NCBI GenBank assembly: GCA_024207135.1 | Contig: CP042428.1 | Coordinates: forward strand, 1,984,001-2,048,000 | Origin: Arthrobacter sp. C2 | GTDB taxonomy: Bacteria > Actinomycetota > Actinomycetes > Actinomycetales > Micrococcaceae | Length of the DNA: 64,000 nucleotides | Direction: 5' to 3' | Part shown: positions 43,849-55,162 of the stretch, piece after piece | Layout of the letters: each line of letters opens with the position of its first letter | Numbering within the stretch: the stretch's first letter is position 1 | The notes under the pieces: model-generated | The model's input: only the letters and a program-made list of their open reading frames with translations | What the model was told of the DNA's origin: nothing | Databases searched by the model: none | Program-made: the position numbers and the translations under genes

Positions 43849-44961
43849 TTACTTGGCTCGGGTGTAGAACGGCAGCGCGACGACCTCGAAGGCCTCCGGC
43901 TTGCCGCGCAGGTCGACATCGACCTTCGTGCCGATTTCGGCGTACGCCGGCTCGACGTAGGCCAGGGCCACCGGGTAGCCCAGGGTCGGGGACGGCTGGC
44001 CGGAGGTGACGGAACCGATCTGGGTGCCGTCAACCGAAACCGGGTAGCCGCCGCGGCCTGCGCGACGGCCCAGGCCCTTGAGGCCCACGAGCACCTTCTT
44101 GGCGCCCTCGGCCTTGATGGCCTCCAACGCCTTGCGGCCCGTGAAGTCCTCTTCCTTCTTGAAGGAGACGATGGGGCCCAGGTTGGCCTCGAACGGGTTG
44201 CCTTCGAGGGACAGCTCGTTGCCGTACAGCGGCATGCCGGCTTCCAGGCGCAGCGAGTCGCGGCAGGCCAGGCCCGCGGGGATCAGCCCGTGGTTGGCGC
44301 CGGCGGCCATGAGCGCGTCCCAGAGGGCGGGTGCCTGGTCGTTGGGCAGGTACAGCTCGAAGCCGTCCTCGCCGGTGTAGCCGGTGCGGGCCAGCAGCAC
44401 GTCGAAGCCGGCCACGGTGGCCTCGTCCGCCGCGTAGTACTTCATGTCGGTGACAAGGCTCTTGGTGGACTCATCGACCAGTTCGTGCAGGATGGCCTCG
44501 GAGGCCGGGCCCTGCACGGCGATCAGCGAGGTGTCCGCCGAGGCGTCGGTGACGACCACGTCGAAGCCCGCGGCGCGTTCGGCCAGCGCCGCGGCAACCA
44601 CCGGGGCGTTGCCGGCGTTGGGCACCACGAGGAATTTTTCCTCGCCGCGGCGGTAGGTGATCAGGTCGTCGATGATGCCGCCTGCTTCGTTGCAGATCAC
44701 CGAGTACTTGGCACGGCCCACGGACATCACGGCCATGTTGCCGGCCAGCGCGGAGTTCAGGAACTTCGCCGCCTCGGGTCCCTCGACCCAGACCTCACCC
44801 ATGTGGGAGAGGTCGAACAGGCCGGCGGTGGCGCGCACGGCCTTGTGCTCGGCCAGTTCCGAACCGTACTTCAGCGGCATGTCCCAGCCGCCGAAGTCAG
44901 TGAAGGAGGCGCCGAGTTCCGCATGCTTGGCATGCAGGGAGGTTTTCTTCGGGTCGCTCAT
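43849..44961 (-). CDS. gcvT: Glycine cleavage system T protein (aminomethyltransferase)
   Basis: A 370-residue tetrahydrofolate-dependent aminomethyltransferase that releases ammonia and makes methylene-tetrahydrofolate. Signatures include FTDFGGWDMPLKYG, GLFDLSHMGEVWVEGP, NEAGGIIDDLITYR and ARTGYTGEDGFELYLP, followed by the GCV_T C-terminal domain. AAAGGT lies 7 nt before ATG 44961; a TTG one codon upstream is possible. It lies 38 bp after gcvP. Confidence 0.96.
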   Translation of the reverse strand: MSDPKKTSLHAKHAELGASFTDFGGWDMPLKYGSELAEHKAVRATAGLFDLSHMGEVWVEGPEAAKFLNSALAGNMAVMSVGRAKYSVICNEAGGIIDDLITYRRGEEKFLVVPNAGNAPVVAAALAERAAGFDVVVTDASADTSLIAVQGPASEAILHELVDESTKSLVTDMKYYAADEATVAGFDVLLARTGYTGEDGFELYLPNDQAPALWDALMAAGANHGLIPAGLACRDSLRLEAGMPLYGNELSLEGNPFEANLGPIVSFKKEEDFTGRKALEAIKAEGAKKVLVGLKGLGRRAGRGGYPVSVDGTQIGSVTSGQPSPTLGYPVALAYVEPAYAEIGTKVDVDLRGKPEAFEVVALPFYTRAK

Positions 44962-44999
44962 CAAGCTACCTTTCGTGAGGTAAATCGAGTGGTCGTGGA

Positions 45000-47837
<2,838 letters not shown>

Positions 47838-47887
47838 GGGGAACTCCATTGGGTCATCGGCGTGCGCGCACACCGAACGAGCTGCAA

Positions 47888-48112
47888 GTTCCTCCCCGAC
47901 CCTGTTGCTGTGACCTGAGAGTTTCCGCGACGCACCGGACTTGGTAGTCGGAACGTGCTTGCACCTTCGGTGAGCAGCACCGCCGAAGGGCGATGTTGCT
48001 ACTTTCCAGAGTTGCCTCTTCGCGGCGGTACGGGGGCCTGAGAGTTTCCCGGGGAGGAATTGCTCCTACGGCGCCCGACCAACTTTCGCTGTACGGGACT
48101 CTCCCGCCGCAT
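47888..48112 (-). promoter_or_regulatory. Tandem glycine riboswitch controlling gcvP
   Basis: On the minus strand two aptamers follow each other. The first (about 48110-48021) has GCGGGAGAGTCCC, then CGGGAAACTCTCAGGCC and closing pairs. The second (about 48020-47888) ends GCGGAAACTCTCAGGTCACAG. The repeated GAAACTCTCAGG core is the glycine-riboswitch signature. In other bacteria tandem glycine riboswitches switch on glycine cleavage when glycine is high; the same direction is inferred here. Confidence 0.9.
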
Positions 48113-48122
48113 GTCAGTGGCT

Positions 48123-48176
48123 GTGCCTCTTTCGAGGCACGACTCCCATCCTACCGGCGAAGCGTGAGCCAAACAA
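48123..48176 (-). promoter_or_regulatory. Promoter of the glycine cleavage transcript, with 5' hairpin
   Basis: On the minus strand TTGTTT (48176-48171) and TAGGAT (48153-48148) are 17 bp apart, fitting -35 and -10. The transcript would then start near 48141, at the stem GTGCCTC/GAGGCAC (48123-48140), just before the first aptamer. Confidence 0.6.
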
Positions 48177-48280
48177 CACGGGTCGCCCCGCTTCAGGTCA
48201 GAACCGTCTTTTGGGCTCCACAAGAGAGTTTTCGGGCTTTCGCCCGATACTGACCACCCCTGCCGGGACGGCGGTTGCCC

Positions 48281-48865
48281 TTAGTCCGCCTCCCCTTCGT
48301 CGAGCAGGCAGCTGGGCTTGGCCTCGAAGCGTGGTCCGACGTCGATCGAATATGGAATGCCCCACTGGTTGTCATAGCGCACGCGCACGGCACGCAGTGA
48401 GGACTCTTGGCTCGCGTCGACGGGTTCAAGCGCCATGATGATCGAATGATCGGTCCGGTCGTCCAGGGTGGCCGGCAGTTCGGTGCGGGAAAGCCACGTG
48501 GCCTGCATTTCCGGATCGCCATCGCCCACCGGGTACTCCCATGCACCAAGTTGCACACCGTCGTGCTGGATGCCCGTTCCGGCAAGTGCATAGTTCACCG
48601 GTGCCACCAACGTGAGCGCCCGCACCCGGAGCGAACTCCCGGGCTTCACCTCGATCCACGGAGTGGTCAAGACGCCCGGAGCCACCCCGGGGGCCGCGGT
48701 GCTGTGACAGGTCAGGTTGCCTTGGCCGTGCCCTGCCACCGGATCCAGCATCCGGTACCCCGCCCAGCCTGCGGTGGCGACCACTGCGACAAGCACTCCG
48801 ATGGACGCGGCCGTCCGCGGACGGCTCCGGAGGGTGCCCGCATCCTCAGGGGTCAACCTTTCCAT
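48281..48865 (-). CDS. Membrane-anchored protein of unknown function
   Basis: A 194-residue protein with one N-terminal transmembrane helix (TAASIGVLVAVVATAGWAGY, about residues 18-37) and an extracytoplasmic domain of about 155 residues. Two Cys (in NLTCHSTAAP and KPSCLLDEG) could form a disulfide. AAGGAGG is well placed before ATG 48865. The mature domain reads as beta-rich. No family is recognised. Confidence 0.7.
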   Translation of the reverse strand: MERLTPEDAGTLRSRPRTAASIGVLVAVVATAGWAGYRMLDPVAGHGQGNLTCHSTAAPGVAPGVLTTPWIEVKPGSSLRVRALTLVAPVNYALAGTGIQHDGVQLGAWEYPVGDGDPEMQATWLSRTELPATLDDRTDHSIIMALEPVDASQESSLRAVRVRYDNQWGIPYSIDVGPRFEAKPSCLLDEGEAD

Positions 48866-49029
48866 CGTGACGCCTCCTTGGCTGGACGGGACCGGCGCTC
48901 CGACCTGCGGTGCGGTTGTTCAGCCCATCCTAGGTCCCGCCTCCAATGCGCGCCACGCCGGTAGGGGAACCCGGTTTCGGGCCGCCATGTTCCTTTCGGT
49001 TCCGGGAACCCGCGGAGCCATGCCAGGCA

Positions 49030-49749
49030 TCACATTCCGGGCGGTATATAGAGGTTCATGAAGACAAAGACCGACAGGTTCCCCACATCAACCAGGCCAT
49101 GGGACAGCATGGAAATACGCAGGCTGCCCGTGGCCCGGCGCATGCAGGACCATGCCAGGCCCATCACGAACAGCGTGGCGTAGAGCACCACCGATCGGTT
49201 CCCGATGGAGAAGACGCCCCACATCAGCGGGTGGCCGGCCACGAACAAGACCGTCGAGTACAAGGCGATCACCCAGAACGGCCAACAGCGGCCGGCATCC
49301 AGGAGCGCACCGCGCCAATACACTTCCTCAAAGACCGGGTTGACCAGTGCAAAAGCCAATACCGAAACGAACACCCCGGGATACTGCGCCACCAAGCCGA
49401 GATTGAGTGCAAGGATCCCCGCCAGCGGGAACAGCCCGAGCAGCAGGCCCACGATCCACACCCAGGCCGGGCGCCTGGCACTGCGCCGAAACCAAGCCCG
49501 ACGCTGCCCTGCGTCGGTGGTCATGGCGAGGACCGCTGCGATGAGGCCCCAGTAGACGGCGGCCACCCACAGCCACGCGGTCCCGGCGTTCATGTCGGCA
49601 GCGATGCGCGCGACCAGGTGGCCGACGCCGACGATGGCCAGTGGGCTCACCAGAAGCACCAGGCGCCTCGCTCGCGGACCGGGAAGCCCCCGTCCGGCAC
49701 GGGCGAGACCGGTTTCGGCAGCCGCTGTGCTTTTTTCGTCTCCAACCAT
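49030..49749 (-). CDS. CPBP-family intramembrane metalloprotease (Abi-type)
   Basis: Integral membrane protein of 239 residues with about seven hydrophobic segments. The CPBP glutamate motif is NPVFEEVYWRGALLD (EExxxR), followed by GHPLMWG and SMLSHGLVDVGNL, which supply the His ligands. GGAGG lies 8 nt before ATG 49749; the upstream frame to 49785 is less likely. Members process prenylated or other membrane proteins, or protect against bacteriocins; the target here is unknown. Confidence 0.82.
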   Translation of the reverse strand: MVGDEKSTAAAETGLARAGRGLPGPRARRLVLLVSPLAIVGVGHLVARIAADMNAGTAWLWVAAVYWGLIAAVLAMTTDAGQRRAWFRRSARRPAWVWIVGLLLGLFPLAGILALNLGLVAQYPGVFVSVLAFALVNPVFEEVYWRGALLDAGRCWPFWVIALYSTVLFVAGHPLMWGVFSIGNRSVVLYATLFVMGLAWSCMRRATGSLRISMLSHGLVDVGNLSVFVFMNLYIPPGM

Positions 49750-49877
49750 GCCCCAAGCCTCCACAACCATCTGCAAAACTGTCAACCATTGCCCACGTCA
49801 GCCAGGCTTTTTCGGCCGCAAGCCCGCGCCGCCCAGGCGACGGCAACGGCTCTCCCAAAACCTCCGCGAATAAACAC

Positions 49878-49924
49878 TTGACACTTCAATCAAAAGAGGC
49901 GTACCGTAGTACTTGAAGCTTCAA
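49878..49924 (+). promoter_or_regulatory. Promoter with a 12-bp palindrome over the start point
   Basis: TTGACA (49878-49883) and TACCGT (49902-49907) are 18 bp apart, fitting -35 and -10. TTGAAGCTTCAA (49913-49924) is a perfect palindrome near the expected +1, a typical repressor position. Confidence 0.6.
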
Positions 49925-49943
49925 CCATATGGATTGAGACCAC

Positions 49944-50621
49944 ATGAAAAACTTCCTCGCTCGACTCTTCGGAAAGAAGGCAGCAATGTCCATCGACATC
50001 AGCATCATCGGAACCGGCAACATGGGACGCGCACTGGCGGCCCGCACCCTCGCAGCGGGCAAGAACCTTCAGGTCCTGGCCCGCGACACCGAGGCTTCGG
50101 CCACGCTCGCCGCGGAGCTCGGCGGTGGCACCACCGGCGGAAACCTCACCGAGGCCCCGGCCGGACGAATCGTCGTCCTGGCGCTGCCCTTCGACGCCGC
50201 CAAGGAATACGTCGCGGCCCAGGGTGCCGCCCTCGATTCCAAGATCGTCATCGACATCACCAACCCGGTGGACTTCTCGACCTTCGACTCGCTGACCACC
50301 GCTGCCGGCAGCTCGGCTGCCGAGGAAATCGCCGCGCTGACTTCGGCCACCGTCGTCAAGGCCTTCAACACCACCTTTGCCGGCCCGCTGACCGCCGGTT
50401 CGGCTGCAGGCGAGCCGCTGGATGTCTTCATCGCCGGCGAGGATTCCGCCCGCGCCGAGGTAGCCGCATTCGTCACGGCGGCCGGCATGCGCCCGATCGA
50501 GGTCGGCGGCCTGCACCACGCCCGGGAGCTCGAGGGCTTCCAGCTGCTGGTCATGGCCATGCAGGTCAACCCCGCGCTGCCCGATTTCAATTGGGGCACC
50601 GCGCTGAAGATCGTCGGCTGA
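49944..50621 (+). CDS. NADP-binding oxidoreductase, F420-dependent-reductase-like
   Basis: A 225-residue protein with an N-terminal Rossmann motif (DISIIGTGNMGRALAARTLAAGK) and the fold of F420H2:NADP oxidoreductase-like proteins (NTTFAGPLTAGSAAGEPLDVFIAGED). ATG 49944 gives a short basic extension; ATG 49986 (MSIDISIIG) has AAGAAGG before it and may be the true start. It likely binds NADP; the partner is unknown. The promoter just upstream carries a palindrome, so it is probably inducible. Confidence 0.85.
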   Translation: MKNFLARLFGKKAAMSIDISIIGTGNMGRALAARTLAAGKNLQVLARDTEASATLAAELGGGTTGGNLTEAPAGRIVVLALPFDAAKEYVAAQGAALDSKIVIDITNPVDFSTFDSLTTAAGSSAAEEIAALTSATVVKAFNTTFAGPLTAGSAAGEPLDVFIAGEDSARAEVAAFVTAAGMRPIEVGGLHHARELEGFQLLVMAMQVNPALPDFNWGTALKIVG

Positions 50622-50650
50622 TCCGGACCCGACCACACATGTCAGCAGCA

Positions 50651-50688
50651 CCGCGGGGAGCCCGGCCACCAGGCCGGGCTCCCCGCGG
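50651..50688. terminator. Perfect 17-bp hairpin between convergent genes
   Basis: CCGCGGGGAGCCCGGCC pairs perfectly with GGCCGGGCTCCCCGCGG around ACCA. It lies 29 nt after the reductase stop and serves both converging genes. Confidence 0.75.
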
Positions 50689-50751
50689 CGTTCCACCACC
50701 CAAACCCCCGCAGATCCAGTCCGGACCCGAAGCAAGTGCACCGAGCGGCAG

Positions 50752-51483
50752 CTACACGATCCCGGCAACCCCCAGCCAGGAGCCGATAGCGAAGGTGACC
50801 ACGAGCGCCGCGGCCCCGCCGATGAGCACCCGCAGGGTCGGGCGCAGCATGGGTGCCCCGCCCAGCCTGGCGCCAAGCGCGCCGGTGATTCCCAGCGCCA
50901 GCATCACGGCAATGAACGTCACCGGGATCTTCAGGGGCCCGGGCAGGAACACCGCGGTGGCGAAGGGCAGTGCGGCCCCCACCGTGAAGGACACCGCGGA
51001 GGCCACTGCGGCGTTCCACGGGTTCAGGACCTCTTGCTCGTCGAGCTGCAGCTCGGCATCAAGGTGCGCTGCCAGCGCATCGTGGGCGGTCAGTTCGTGG
51101 GCCACCCGTGCTGCGGTTTCCGGGCTCAGTCCCTTGGCCTCGTAGAGCCCGGTCAACTCCGCCAGTTCTTCCTGCGGCATCTGGGCCAGCTCGAGGCGTT
51201 CCTTCTCGATGAGTGCCTTTTGCGAGTCCGCCGAGCTGGACACCGAGACGTACTCCCCCAGCGCCATGGAGATCGCCCCGCCGATGGCAGCGGCCGCCCC
51301 GGCCGCCAGGATCGGCCCGTTCGCCGTGGTGGCGCCGGCAACACCGACCACCACGGCGGCTACCGAGACGATCCCGTCGTTGGCGCCCAGCACCCCGGCG
51401 CGCAGCCAGTTGAGGCGTTCGGCCACGCCCTGGTTGTGCGGTTCGTCCTCGTGTTGTCCCTGCGGTTCCTGCTGCCCGTCCAT
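50752..51483 (-). CDS. VIT1/CCC1-family iron/manganese transporter
   Basis: A 243-residue membrane protein of the CCC1/VIT1 family. The signature RAGVLGANDGIVSVAAVVVGVAGA opens the first TM region, followed by ISMALGEYVSVSSSADSQ and the cytoplasmic Glu-rich metal-binding arm (LELAQMPQEELAELTGLYEAKGLSPE). Four to five TM segments are visible. It probably moves iron or manganese out of the cytoplasm. The GGTGGGC before the ATG at 51483 is a modest ribosome-binding site, so the start is less certain than the identity. Confidence 0.88.
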   Translation of the reverse strand: MDGQQEPQGQHEDEPHNQGVAERLNWLRAGVLGANDGIVSVAAVVVGVAGATTANGPILAAGAAAAIGGAISMALGEYVSVSSSADSQKALIEKERLELAQMPQEELAELTGLYEAKGLSPETAARVAHELTAHDALAAHLDAELQLDEQEVLNPWNAAVASAVSFTVGAALPFATAVFLPGPLKIPVTFIAVMLALGITGALGARLGGAPMLRPTLRVLIGGAAALVVTFAIGSWLGVAGIV

Positions 51484-51535
51484 GCCCACCAGCAAAGCAC
51501 CCTCGATGCTTCTTGGCCAGCGGCGCGACCTGCGA

Positions 51536-52312
51536 TTACCGGACCCGCGGCACCGGCAGCGAAACGTAACGCGGGTACCGGGCGGACAGGTTGTCCCCCG
51601 ACGAGGTGCCGGTGAGCCGGCGCTTGACCCACGGGGCCAGGAATTCCTTGGCCCAGGTCGCGTCCCCACGCAGCTTTTCGGCCCGTGACTGCACAACCAG
51701 CGGCGGGAGCTCGGGAAGCTGGATGTCGCTGTCCTGTTCCAGGACCCCGAGTACCTTCCTGGCCATCAGGGTGTGTCCGGCGGTGCCCATGTGCAGGCGG
51801 TCGGTGGCCCAGTAGCGCCAGTCCCGGAATTCGCGCCATCGCCAGTAGTCGGCGATCACCGCCCCGTGGCGCTCGGCGATCTCGCGCACGGCCTCGTTGT
51901 AGATGGCGGTGCGGCCGCGGGTTTTCTCGAAGATCGCCGAGCCATTGGAATCGAACCCGGTGAACAGCAGCAGCGAGGCGCCGGTGGCCGCCAGCTGGCC
52001 GACCGCCTCCTCGTACCTGGACATCATGGCGTCGATGTCGACGGCCGGGCGCAGGATGTCGTTGCCGCCCATGTACAGGCTGACCAGCGTCGGGCGCATG
52101 GCCATCGCCACGGGCAGCTGTTCGGCGATCACCTGCCCGACCTTCTTGCCGCGGATCGCCAGGTTGGCGTATCCCCAGTCCGGGTCCGCACAGAGTTGCT
52201 CGGCCACCCTGTCGGCCCAGCCACGCACCCGGTTCGGACGGTTCGGATCCACATCGCCCATGCCCTCGGTGAACGAGTCGCCCAGGGCCAGATATCGTTT
52301 CGAAAATTCCAC
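51536..52312 (-). CDS. SGNH/GDSL-family hydrolase
   Basis: A 258-residue esterase/lipase-like enzyme. Block I is YLALGDSFTEGMGD (Ser nucleophile), block II includes YANLAIRGKK, block III is LYMGGNDILRP (Asn oxyanion) and block V is WATDRLHMGTAGH (Asp-x-x-His). There is no signal peptide from the chosen GTG 52312, so it is probably cytoplasmic; the upstream frame to 52564 lacks a good start. Substrate is unknown. Confidence 0.88.
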   Translation of the reverse strand: MEFSKRYLALGDSFTEGMGDVDPNRPNRVRGWADRVAEQLCADPDWGYANLAIRGKKVGQVIAEQLPVAMAMRPTLVSLYMGGNDILRPAVDIDAMMSRYEEAVGQLAATGASLLLFTGFDSNGSAIFEKTRGRTAIYNEAVREIAERHGAVIADYWRWREFRDWRYWATDRLHMGTAGHTLMARKVLGVLEQDSDIQLPELPPLVVQSRAEKLRGDATWAKEFLAPWVKRRLTGTSSGDNLSARYPRYVSLPVPRVR

Positions 52313-52463
52313 GCCCCCAGCGTATCGCCGGCACCGGTCTTGTCCCGGCACCGCGGCGACACGCTGCGCAACACCCGGGCACCCACCCACGCGGACACGA
52401 CTCACCGGCGGCGCTGTGCCGGCACACAGCGCGCACCTAGCCAACGCGCGCACGCTGGAAAAC

Positions 52464-52736
52464 ATGAAGGCCACAAACCGTCGCAATACCCACCGCACGA
52501 ACGGGCATCCCGCCAGGAACGTCATCGGCCACGGTGCCGAGCCCCTGGGCATGCCGGCGCACACGCCCGAGCCCGGGGCGCATGGCAGCGGTCCGGTTTC
52601 CGTGGGCCCGGGGACCTACGAGGTGCGTTGCGACGTCGTGCCGACCCACCAGGGCCCCGGCCCCGCGCAGATCCCCTGGCTCGAAGAGAACCGCGGCGAC
52701 CAGCACCTGCACGATTCCTACTCCGGGGTCATCTAA
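52464..52736 (+). CDS. Small hypothetical protein
   Basis: A 90-residue soluble protein. The C-terminal half GTYEVRCDVVPTHQGPGPAQ, followed by IPWLEENRGDQHLHDSYSGVI, is coherent and low in GC-artefact features, and the N-terminus is basic. GGAAAAC precedes the ATG. It is tail-to-tail with the serine hydrolase and the two stop codons overlap. A reverse-strand open frame in the same place looks less protein-like. No function can be given. Confidence 0.45.
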   Translation: MKATNRRNTHRTNGHPARNVIGHGAEPLGMPAHTPEPGAHGSGPVSVGPGTYEVRCDVVPTHQGPGPAQIPWLEENRGDQHLHDSYSGVI

Positions 52737-53896
52737 CCGGCCAGCTGCACCTGGCGGGCCAGCACGCTCAGCTGCCCACCGCGGGACCCGGTCCCGTTCG
52801 CCTCGGCCCGTGCCGGGACGTAGCCCAGCGCCAACCCGTAGGCCGGATCCGCATAGCCCAGCGAGGCGTTGGCCCCGTCGTGGCCAAAGGCCCGCGCGGA
52901 TCCGAAGTCGTTGTTCGCGTGGGCCTTCATGAACCCGATGCCGAAGGCCCCGGGGTACCCGCCGGCCCGGTCCAGCCCGAACACCCGGTCCTGGGTGACC
53001 TGCGCGATCGTGGCCTCGGTGAGCAGCGGCGCATGCTCGTCCCCGGACTCGTCGACGAAGCCGGTGCTCACCGCGGCGTAGAGCTTGGCCAGCCCGCGGG
53101 CGTTGGCCACCCCGCCGATCGCCGCCAGCCCGGCCTCGCGGATGGCGCGCACATTGGGCACGTCCATGATCTCGAAGCTGGGCCCCTTGGGCCCGTCGAA
53201 TCCGCCGGTCGAGTTCAGGGCCAGCCCCATCGGGGAGAACGGGTCGATGAAGGGTGCCGGCTCGCCGTTGGCGCCCTTGAGGACCGGGCGGAAGCGCGGT
53301 TCAAGTTCCTCGGGCAGGCCCAGGTGGAAGTCGATGTCGTGCGGGGCGCGGATGCGGCGCTCGAAGATCTCCTGCAGGGATTCCTGCGCGCAGCGGCGGG
53401 CGAGTTCCTCCATGAACACGCCCATGGTCAGCGCATGGTAGCTGTGCGTGCTGCCCGGGGTCCACAGCGGCGCGGCGGCGGCAATGATGCCGGCCGCCAG
53501 CCGCGAATCAAGCAGCTCCTCCTGGGTGAACCCGCCCTCGACCCCGGGCAGGCCCGCCTGGTGGCTGAGCAGCTGGGCCACGGTGATCGAGGCCTTGCCG
53601 GCGGCGGCGAACTCGGGCCAGTACACGGCCACCGGTGCATCCAGGTCCAGCAGTCCCTGCTGCACCAGCAGCGCCATGACGATGGCCCCGGCGCCCTTGG
53701 AACAGGAGAACACCCCGGTCATCGAGTCCGGGGTGCAGTGCTCCCCCACGCTCATGTCCAGCACCAGGTTCCCGCCCTGGTAGATGGCCAGCTGCCCGGA
53801 GTAGTCCGGATCGTTGGCGGCGAAGGAAGACATCAGCTCTGCCACCGGGGCGAAGCGCTGGTCAATGACATCGGTGTGGTTGCTCTGCGTAGTCAC
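52733..53896 (-). CDS. Serine hydrolase, class C beta-lactamase/esterase fold
   Basis: A 387-residue hydrolase. The Ser-x-x-Lys motif is in GVFSCSKGAGAIV, and ITVAQLLSHQAGLPGVEGG is the classic following helix. HSYHALTMGVFMEELARR supplies the Tyr motif. No signal peptide is seen, so it is more likely a cytoplasmic esterase (EstB-type) than a true beta-lactamase. The start GTG 53896 has GGGGGTC in front. Confidence 0.85.
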   Translation of the reverse strand: MTTQSNHTDVIDQRFAPVAELMSSFAANDPDYSGQLAIYQGGNLVLDMSVGEHCTPDSMTGVFSCSKGAGAIVMALLVQQGLLDLDAPVAVYWPEFAAAGKASITVAQLLSHQAGLPGVEGGFTQEELLDSRLAAGIIAAAAPLWTPGSTHSYHALTMGVFMEELARRCAQESLQEIFERRIRAPHDIDFHLGLPEELEPRFRPVLKGANGEPAPFIDPFSPMGLALNSTGGFDGPKGPSFEIMDVPNVRAIREAGLAAIGGVANARGLAKLYAAVSTGFVDESGDEHAPLLTEATIAQVTQDRVFGLDRAGGYPGAFGIGFMKAHANNDFGSARAFGHDGANASLGYADPAYGLALGYVPARAEANGTGSRGGQLSVLARQVQLAG

Positions 53897-53943
53897 GACC
53901 CCCACATTACCGACCCAACCGTGCCCGACGGCCGCCGACCTGC

Positions 53944-54888
53944 TCAAGCGGTCGGCGTTTCCTGGCGGTAGCGCAGCAGCCAGCGGCCCTCGACCCGCTG
54001 CCAGAACGACGAGCACAGCACCGCTTGGTCACCGGCCAGCAGCCGGTAGGCCAGCTGCACCTTGTCCAGGCCCCAGGGCGTGGCGGCCAGAACCTGCAAG
54101 GCGCCGCCCGTGGGCAGCGGCTCGGCGGCGTTGAACGCGGAGATGATGGTGGAGCGGTCTGTCAGTGAACCGTCGCGGCTGATCTCCTGGAACTCCGGGT
54201 GCAGGAACGCCATGACCTCGTCCAGGTCCCCGCGCACCGCCGGGGAGAGAAGCTCGGTTTCCAGTTCGAAGACCATCTGCACGTCCGCGGCGAGTTGGGC
54301 CGCCGGGTCGGCCTGCACCGGCTCGACCGGCACCGGTGCCTCCTGGTCCTCAAAGATCATCGAGTCGTGGCCGTCGGGCGCCGGAACCTCGTGGTTGGCG
54401 GCCCGATCGGCAGCACCCGGCACACCATCGAGCCCCGGTCCGGTGTCCGGTTCCCGGCCGGCCTGGTAGGCGGTGGCGGCGGCGCGGGCGCGGTCGTCGG
54501 CGGCCTCGTTGAGCTCGTGGCCAGCATGCCCCTTGACCCATTCGAATCGGTATTTGCGGCCCTTGATGGCGGCGTCGATGTCCTTGAACAACTCCAGGTT
54601 CAGCACGGGCTTGCCGTCGGACTTTTTCCAGCCCTTTTTCTTCCAGCCCGGCATCCACTTGGTCACCGAGTTGATCACGTATTGGGAGTCGCACAGGATG
54701 TGCAGTTCCTCTTCGGGCAGGTGCGCGGTGGCGCGGAAGAGGTCAAGCACGGCCATGAGTTCGCCCATGTTGTTGGTCCCGTGGGCCCAGCCGCCGGCGG
54801 CCCAACGGTCGTCGTCGATGTACCAGGCCCATCCTGCCGGTCCGGGGTTTCCAAGGGCTGATCCGTCTGCGGCTGCGGTGATCGTCAT
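53944..54888 (-). CDS. rnhA: RNase HI fused to an NTF2-like (SnoaL/DUF4440) domain
   Basis: A 314-residue two-domain protein. Residues 1-145 are RNase HI, which cuts RNA in RNA-DNA hybrids: catalytic Asp 8 (AADGSALGNPG), Glu 43 (NNMGELMAV), Asp 67 (LCDSQYVINS), with His 121 and Asp 131 in VKGHAGHELNEAADDRAR. A Pro/Asp-rich linker (about 146-205) leads to a C-terminal NTF2-like fold (LETELLSPAVRGDLDEVMAFLHPEFQEISRDG). All catalytic acids are present, so RNase activity is expected. The role of the second domain is unknown. Confidence 0.88.
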   Translation of the reverse strand: MTITAAADGSALGNPGPAGWAWYIDDDRWAAGGWAHGTNNMGELMAVLDLFRATAHLPEEELHILCDSQYVINSVTKWMPGWKKKGWKKSDGKPVLNLELFKDIDAAIKGRKYRFEWVKGHAGHELNEAADDRARAAATAYQAGREPDTGPGLDGVPGAADRAANHEVPAPDGHDSMIFEDQEAPVPVEPVQADPAAQLAADVQMVFELETELLSPAVRGDLDEVMAFLHPEFQEISRDGSLTDRSTIISAFNAAEPLPTGGALQVLAATPWGLDKVQLAYRLLAGDQAVLCSSFWQRVEGRWLLRYRQETPTA

Positions 54889-55162
54889 ATTTCAATCCTG
54901 CCACGGTCCCACCGACGCTTTCACATCGGTGCCTTTCGGCGGGGTCCACCCATGGCCTTGTCCGCGTCCAGGTCGTACGCTGGGGCCATAAGGGATGGGG
55001 GCCGGAGACTGCGGCACCATGCAACACCGCCATCGAAGGTTTGGAGCCGTCATCGCGCCCGGGGACCAGCTTTTCCCCGCACACCGCAACGCCCGCATCG
55101 GCTTTCGCTTCCAGGTTCCCGTCCGACGGAGAGAAACAGAACTGCGGAAGGTAGTGGTGCCC

